Part shown: positions 24,078 through 29,043 of the stretch, one piece after another
Numbering within the stretch: the stretch's first letter is position 1
Layout: the number at the start of each line of letters is the position of its first letter
Source of the DNA: CALAZP01 sp964410725
Lineage (GTDB): Bacteria > Bacteroidota > Bacteroidia > Chitinophagales > Saprospiraceae
Assembly (NCBI GenBank): GCA_964410725.1
Contig: CAYPID010000028.1
Span: 1 to 29,043, forward strand
Direction: 5' to 3'
Length of the DNA: 29,043 nt
Made by a program: the position numbers and the translations under genes
Notes under the pieces: generated by a model
What the model saw: only the letters and a program-made list of their open reading frames with translations
What the model was told of the DNA's origin: nothing
The model's database searches: none

Positions 24078-25988
24078 ATGTCGCTCAAAAATGCCTCCCC
24101 TCTTTTCCGCAAAGGTCTGGTATACACAAAGGAATGTAGTTGGATGTCCGTTTATGCTCCTTATGCGACCCAAGTGGAATGGTTGATTTACGAAAATGAC
24201 CATGCACCAAATCCTTTTCAAAGAATCCCCATGGAAAGGGCTGAAGAGGGATATTTTCACAGTAGATGCAGGGGAGATTTGGAGGAGAAATTCTATGCCT
24301 TTTCTTTTTTTCAACATGGAGAATGGTCCTCACCAATCTTGGATTTGTATGTTACTAGCACCGGTTGTAATGGAAAAAGAGCTCAAATATTAGCTCCTTC
24401 CTCATTGGAGGTAAACGGTTGGGAAGAAGATGATTTCGAAAATCCTTTGTCAATTACAGATGCAATTATTTATGAATTACACATCAGAGATTTTACCATC
24501 AATGCAAATAGTGGAATTCAAAGCAAAGGAAAATACATAGGCTTGGTTGAGACGCCAACCCTAACTTCTGATGGGCTGGCTTCTGGCTTAGATCACCTCA
24601 AAGAACTCGGAATCACTCATGTGCAATTGATGCCCGTTTTTGATTTTGATTCTGTGGACGAATCTTTTGAATCTTCAGAAAATTACAATTGGGGATATGA
24701 TCCTTTTCATTGGATGGTGCCTGAAGGAAGCTATGCTCAACTTCCTTCGGATGGAAAAAATCGAATGATTAGCCTCAAACGAATGATTTTGGCATTGCAC
24801 CAAGCGGGAATTGGGGTAATCATGGATTTGGTCTTGAATCATTTTTCTGAAAATCGGTTTCAACAATTGGCCTTTCTGTATCCCAATGAATTGTTTAGAA
24901 CCTGGTCGGATGGTTCCTACAGCAATGGTTCCGGTTGTGGAAACGAAATTGCAACTGAAAAAAAATTAGCGCGACACCTTTTGATTCAAACCGTCCTCTA
25001 TTGGATTAAAAACTTTCATATAGACGGATTCAGATTTGATCTGATGGGTTTGATGGATTTGGAAACTTTAGAGAAAATAAGAATGGCTGTAGATGCCATT
25101 CACCCGAATATCTACCTCTATGGCGAAGGCTGGACCGGTGGTGCTACGCCTATGGATCAACAACACCTGGCGGTAAAAACCAATATCCACAAAATTAGAG
25201 GGGTTGGAGTTTTTAATGATGATTTTAGAGATGCCGTTAAGGGACATGTGTTTGCCAGTCGCCAAGGTGGATTCATCAATGGAGATAACAGTTTGAGGAC
25301 CAGTGTACAATTTGGATTAGCAGGTGCAGTCTACCATCCTCAGATCAATTACCCCGAAGTTAATTATTCAGACGGCTCCTGGGCTGTGGAGCCTACTCAA
25401 TGCGTCAATTACATCAGCTGTCACGACAATCTCACCCTATGGGATAAAATCAATTTAATCCATCCCGAGTTACCCGGAGAAGAGAAAATAAAAATCCACA
25501 AAATGGGATTGACCCTGCTTCTTTTATCTCAGGGTATTCCTTTTTTACATTCTGGTATAGAATTGCTTCGGACCAAAAACCAGCGTGACAATACTTATCG
25601 GGATGGAGATGAGGTCAATCAAATCGATTGGCACCGCAAACTCCAATACAAGGATGTTTTCACTTTCCTTCAAAAACTAATAGCGCTTAGAAAAGTACAT
25701 CCAGCCTTTAGATGTGCATCCGGAAATCAAATAAGAACACATTTATACTTTTTCAATAATTTACCCAATCACATTATCGCCTTTGAACTTTCCCCACACG
25801 CCAATGGAGATGAATGGAGAAGAATCTTATTAGTCGCCAATAACCGACCAGAACCCTTTACCATGGAATTGCCAGATGAGGAGTGGTATTTGGCACTCGC
25901 ATCGTATATTTGGTACGAAGGAAAACAACTGCGAGAGCGACATATCACTTTGGAAGGAAGAGATTGCGTATTGTTGTTTGCACGGTAA
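24078..25988 (+). CDS. Type I pullulanase-like glycoside hydrolase family 13 enzyme
   Basis: 636 residues without a signal peptide, so probably a cytosolic debranching enzyme acting on alpha-1,6 links of glycogen or imported maltodextrin. Residues about 12-105 are a CBM48-like beta-sandwich. The GH13 barrel follows, with the type I pullulanase signature YNWGYDP at 203-209. The catalytic triad is nucleophile Asp321 (DGFRFDLMG), acid/base Glu350 (YGEGW) and Asp450 (SCHDNLTLWD). The last about 90 residues form the C-terminal beta domain. It starts 13 bases after the tRNA-Glu terminator, with no separate promoter visible. The peptidase gene follows after 46 bases. Amylopullulanase activity is an alternative. 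Confidence 0.9.
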   Translation: MSLKNASPLFRKGLVYTKECSWMSVYAPYATQVEWLIYENDHAPNPFQRIPMERAEEGYFHSRCRGDLEEKFYAFSFFQHGEWSSPILDLYVTSTGCNGKRAQILAPSSLEVNGWEEDDFENPLSITDAIIYELHIRDFTINANSGIQSKGKYIGLVETPTLTSDGLASGLDHLKELGITHVQLMPVFDFDSVDESFESSENYNWGYDPFHWMVPEGSYAQLPSDGKNRMISLKRMILALHQAGIGVIMDLVLNHFSENRFQQLAFLYPNELFRTWSDGSYSNGSGCGNEIATEKKLARHLLIQTVLYWIKNFHIDGFRFDLMGLMDLETLEKIRMAVDAIHPNIYLYGEGWTGGATPMDQQHLAVKTNIHKIRGVGVFNDDFRDAVKGHVFASRQGGFINGDNSLRTSVQFGLAGAVYHPQINYPEVNYSDGSWAVEPTQCVNYISCHDNLTLWDKINLIHPELPGEEKIKIHKMGLTLLLLSQGIPFLHSGIELLRTKNQRDNTYRDGDEVNQIDWHRKLQYKDVFTFLQKLIALRKVHPAFRCASGNQIRTHLYFFNNLPNHIIAFELSPHANGDEWRRILLVANNRPEPFTMELPDEEWYLALASYIWYEGKQLRERHITLEGRDCVLLFAR

Positions 25989-26034
25989 ACTTCCGGAAAT
26001 GAGAATTTGTTACGTCTAATAAAATAAAACAAGC

Positions 26035-27237
26035 ATGAAATATTTATTGGCTCTTTCATTTATGGTTTTAGGGTGGACCTTGACGGCTCAAAATACCGAT
26101 TTGATGCCCATCCAAGTGGATGTTGTTTACCTCTCATCTGATTTATTGGAAGGGCGGGAAACAGGAACAAGGGGAGAAGCACTTGCAGCTGATTATATAG
26201 CTGGAAGATTCAAACAACTGGGATTGACCGCTTCTTTTCAGTCTTTTGATTTTGAAGTAAAAGCACACCCTCATGCCACTGAAAGTACCCCCAAGACAGG
26301 CAAAAATGTCATTGGGTATTTGGATAACGGTGCTGATTATACGGTAGTCATAGGCGCCCACTATGATCATCTGGGGTACGGTAGCAGCGGCTCGCTTCAC
26401 AGAGGTGAACCTGCCATCCATAATGGAGCTGACGATAATGCCAGCGGAATAGCAGCGATGTTGAGGTTGGCGGAATGGCTCACTATGGAAGGGGCGCCCT
26501 CGGCCAACAACTACCTGTTTTTAGCTTTCTCCGGTGAGGAATTCGGTCTATTTGGATCAAAATATTATGCCTCTAATGCTACCCTGCCCATTGAAAACGT
26601 GAATTATATGGTCAATATGGACATGGTCGGCCGGTTGAATGAAGAAAATGTACTTGTAATCAATGGAGTGGGAACCTCTCCTTCCTGGATGCCTGTATTG
26701 GAGGACCTCGAAATAGACCCCATTACGATTACCACCACAGAATCTGGATTTGGGCCTTCTGACCACACTTCCTTTTATCTAAAAGATATTCCAGTCCTCC
26801 ATTTTTTTACCGGACAACACAGTGAATACCACAAACCAACTGACGATTCAGAATTGATCAACTACGAGGGAATCGATTTGGTTAGCCAATATATTTACCA
26901 ATTGGTTACGGCTTTAGATGGGGAAGAAAAGTTGACCTTTACCAAGACAAAGGATCAAAGCCAAGGCAGCAGAGCCTCTTCTTTCAAGGTAACCTTAGGG
27001 GTAGTTCCCGATTACACCTACGGTAAAAAAGGCATGCGGATCGATGGCGTTTCTGAAGGCAAACCAGCACAAAAGGCTGGATTGCAGCAGGGCGATGTCA
27101 TCCTCAAAATCGGAGACAAAGAAATTGAAGATATTTATGCCTATATGGAGGCCTTGGGTAGTTTTGAGCCTGAGCAAAGTACCACTATTGTTATTCAAAG
27201 AGGTGAAGAACAACTGACTCTACCACTTACTTTTTAA
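26035..27237 (+). CDS. Secreted M28-family zinc metallopeptidase with C-terminal PDZ domain
   Basis: 400 residues with a signal peptide (residues 1-18, cleaved near LTAQ). The M28 aminopeptidase domain has the full two-zinc set: His109 (GAHYDHLG), Asp133 (NGADDNASG), Glu168-Glu169 (FSGEEFG), Asp196 (NMDMVGR) and His266 (EYHKPTDD). A PDZ domain at about 318-398 (IDGVSEGKPAQKAGLQQGDVILKIGDKEI) probably recruits substrates or partners. It should cut N-terminal residues from peptides in the periplasm or outside the cell. The serine protease gene starts 5 bases after its stop, suggesting a two-peptidase operon. Confidence 0.93.
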   Translation: MKYLLALSFMVLGWTLTAQNTDLMPIQVDVVYLSSDLLEGRETGTRGEALAADYIAGRFKQLGLTASFQSFDFEVKAHPHATESTPKTGKNVIGYLDNGADYTVVIGAHYDHLGYGSSGSLHRGEPAIHNGADDNASGIAAMLRLAEWLTMEGAPSANNYLFLAFSGEEFGLFGSKYYASNATLPIENVNYMVNMDMVGRLNEENVLVINGVGTSPSWMPVLEDLEIDPITITTTESGFGPSDHTSFYLKDIPVLHFFTGQHSEYHKPTDDSELINYEGIDLVSQYIYQLVTALDGEEKLTFTKTKDQSQGSRASSFKVTLGVVPDYTYGKKGMRIDGVSEGKPAQKAGLQQGDVILKIGDKEIEDIYAYMEALGSFEPEQSTTIVIQRGEEQLTLPLTF

Positions 27238-27242
27238 AACTC

Positions 27243-29043
27243 ATGAACGCACTTAGAAAGTGGATGACCATGGTGGGTTTATTTTTTCCCATATTCATTT
27301 GGGGGCAACCAACCTATGGTGGTGCTCCACTTTCTTTTCAATTAGCCTACGGCAAAAAAGCATGGGAAGGGCGTGCCATTCGGTTACCAAAAACCAGTGG
27401 TCGGAGCCCTGCGATGCATAATGGTTTCTCTGTTCCCTACGATTTGTCCATTTCTGCAAAAGATGCTACCAATACCATTGCCCTGAAAGACGGGGGAACC
27501 CTGCGCACCTTCAAAATTGAATCGGAAGGCGCAGAGGGTTTGTTTGTATTTTTTGAGGAGTTTAACTTAAGACGAGGGGCTCGATTATTTGTTTTTTCCG
27601 AGGATCGTCAAACGGTCCTCGGAGCATATACCCATCAAAATAATCCTGCTGGAGGGCATTTCATGGTTGGGGCTATTCCTGGTTCTCAGGCTATTGTGGA
27701 GTGGTATGAACCGCCCATGCAAATTGGAGCGCAATCCAGTACCTTTCAAATTAACCGAGTAGATGGTATTCCTTCCTGGCAATTGATGGAGGGAACCGCT
27801 ATGGATTGCCAAACAGATGCGGTCTGTTATGAAGAATTAGTAGATGAAAAAAAGGGAATTTGCAGAATTGTCATCGTTGTGGAAGAGGGGATGGGCTTTT
27901 GCACGGGAACTTTGATAAACAATACAGCATTAGATCAAAGACCTTTGGTGTTGAGTGCCTTTCATTGCAGCGATGGCTACACGCCCATATATGATTTGTG
28001 GAGATTCGATTTTCAATTTGAGCAAGAGAATTGTGGTGATGGGCTTACAGAGGTCCCTTTTTCCTCTATCTTGGGTGCTGAGGTATTAGCGGGACGAAGA
28101 GAGAATGATTTTTTATTGTTTGAATTAGCTGATTCTATTCCGCCTCCTTTTAAAGTGACCTATAACGGTTGGGATCGATCTGGGGTACCACCCGAGGAGA
28201 GTGTCATTTTTCACCATCCAGGGGGAGCGGAAAAGATGGTGGCTACTTCCAGTCAGGAAGCTATTGTATTTACCAGTGAAATTACCTGGAATAACTTCCA
28301 AGTGGTTGAGGGAGATTCCATCCCGGTTGTCACTCCGGCTAATCACCATTATAGAGTCCGTTATCAGCAAGGCAAATTAATTGAAGGAAGTTCTGGAGCA
28401 CCTTTATTCAGTACTGAGGGATTGGTATTGGGACAATTGCACGGTGGTAATGCCATTTGCGATGGGGGGACGGCTTATTTCGGCCGACTGAACCTGTCCT
28501 GGGATGGAGGGGGTGGTTCGGCAAATAGGCTACAAGATTGGTTAGATCCATTGGGAGTAGGTTCAACTACCTTGTCTAAATTGGTAGCTGACACCGTGGA
28601 TATGGGCACTTTGACGGGGCAAATTGTTTTCAATGAGGAAGGCATGCCTAATGTATTGTTGCGGTTAATGGATGGGGAGAATCAAACCTTTTTGGAGGAG
28701 GTCTATTCAGATGCTTCGGGAAATTTTTCTTTTACCAGAAGACCGGTGGGCAATTATATACTCCAGTTGGAGAAGGCTGATCGAGCGACTAATGGGGTAA
28801 GTACTTTAGATATTATTTTGATTCACGGTCATATTATAGGGGTGAATCCATTTCAAAGCAACCAGGCGATGGCTGCTTCTGACATTAATGATTCGGGTTC
28901 GGTATCCACCTTAGATCGAATTAAAATTCAAAAGGTCATCTTGGGGATTGATCAGAACCTTGGAGTGTATAGCGAATGGTTATTTTTCGAAAACGATACG
29001 CAAATTCCGATTGCTGGCTATCCAATTACCCTTCGCAAAGGGG
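27243..29043 (+). CDS. Secreted trypsin-like serine protease with dockerin-like repeat; 3' end outside window
   Basis: The frame opens with ATG at 27243, directly after the M28 gene, and stays open for 600 codons to the window edge. Residues 1-22 are a signal peptide (MVGLFFPIFIWG). An N-terminal domain (about 25-175) precedes the protease domain. Catalytic residues are His241 in LSAFHCSDG, Asp289 in RENDFLLFEL and Ser384 in EGSSGAPLF, the chymotrypsin-fold order. Several cysteines in the protease region could form disulfides, and the layout resembles lysyl endopeptidase-type enzymes. After it come a carboxypeptidase-regulatory-like beta domain (about 453-512; GQIVFNEEGMPNV, GNFSFTRRPVGNYIL) and a dockerin type I-like pair: DRATNGVSTLD at 513-523 and DINDSGSVSTLD at 547-558. 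A T9SS sorting domain may follow outside the window. Confidence 0.85.
   Translation, partial: MNALRKWMTMVGLFFPIFIWGQPTYGGAPLSFQLAYGKKAWEGRAIRLPKTSGRSPAMHNGFSVPYDLSISAKDATNTIALKDGGTLRTFKIESEGAEGLFVFFEEFNLRRGARLFVFSEDRQTVLGAYTHQNNPAGGHFMVGAIPGSQAIVEWYEPPMQIGAQSSTFQINRVDGIPSWQLMEGTAMDCQTDAVCYEELVDEKKGICRIVIVVEEGMGFCTGTLINNTALDQRPLVLSAFHCSDGYTPIYDLWRFDFQFEQENCGDGLTEVPFSSILGAEVLAGRRENDFLLFELADSIPPPFKVTYNGWDRSGVPPEESVIFHHPGGAEKMVATSSQEAIVFTSEITWNNFQVVEGDSIPVVTPANHHYRVRYQQGKLIEGSSGAPLFSTEGLVLGQLHGGNAICDGGTAYFGRLNLSWDGGGGSANRLQDWLDPLGVGSTTLSKLVADTVDMGTLTGQIVFNEEGMPNVLLRLMDGENQTFLEEVYSDASGNFSFTRRPVGNYILQLEKADRATNGVSTLDIILIHGHIIGVNPFQSNQAMAASDINDSGSVSTLDRIKIQKVILGIDQNLGVYSEWLFFENDTQIPIAGYPITLRKG

Noticed and set aside
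1..29043. Mobile elements, CRISPR arrays, defence islands or phage genes
   Set aside because: No transposase, integrase, repeat-spacer array or defence protein motif was seen; most genes are housekeeping or envelope functions.

Overview
The window reads as a chromosomal segment of a Bacteroidota bacterium, most likely from the Saprospiraceae or a relative. The reasons are a gliding-motility/type IX secretion (T9SS) C-terminal domain on the first protein, a secreted trypsin-like protease carrying a dockerin-like repeat, many short SPII lipoproteins, few Shine-Dalgarno sequences, and a textbook Bacteroidota promoter (TTTG, 18 bases, TATATTTG) in front of a tRNA-Glu. The genus is inference; no rRNA or other marker is present. 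The segment is densely coded: 27 protein genes (two cut by the window edges) and one tRNA, with no gap above about 200 bases and no phage, IS or CRISPR signal.

Layout. 1-1596: end of a large cell-surface protein with Ig/PKD-like repeats and a T9SS type B sorting domain. 1672-5204 (minus): beta-oxidation pair, a FadN-type hydroxyacyl-CoA dehydrogenase/enoyl-CoA hydratase followed by thiolase. 5324-9725: exbB, two exbD, a TonB/TolA-like transducer, folC and a coiled-coil membrane protein in one direction. 9730-11049 (minus): an unknown lipoprotein and a periplasmic-side thioredoxin-like protein. 11123-13888: ubiX (TTG start), FKBP isomerase, trmD and a TerC-family transporter. 13897-15462 (minus): an ArnT-like glycosyltransferase. 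15508-16952: DoxX-like protein and ApbE flavin transferase, translationally coupled.

16964-21611 is the most distinctive part: a DEDDh exonuclease overlapping a run of two MbnP-like copper-protein lipoproteins and two MauG/MbnH-like di-heme enzymes. In the known MbnP/MbnH pair a di-heme enzyme oxidises a tryptophan of MbnP to kynurenine to build a copper site. Here both partners are doubled, and only the second MbnP-like protein keeps the W-x-W motif, so the locus may be a diverged two-component set.

21615-23822 (minus) is the glycolytic pair gapA-pgk, divergent from tRNA-Glu(UUC) at 23955-24026, which has its own promoter and a strong terminator. A signal-less type I pullulanase starts 13 bases after that terminator. 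The window ends with an M28 metallopeptidase with a PDZ domain and the start of a secreted serine protease that runs off the right edge.
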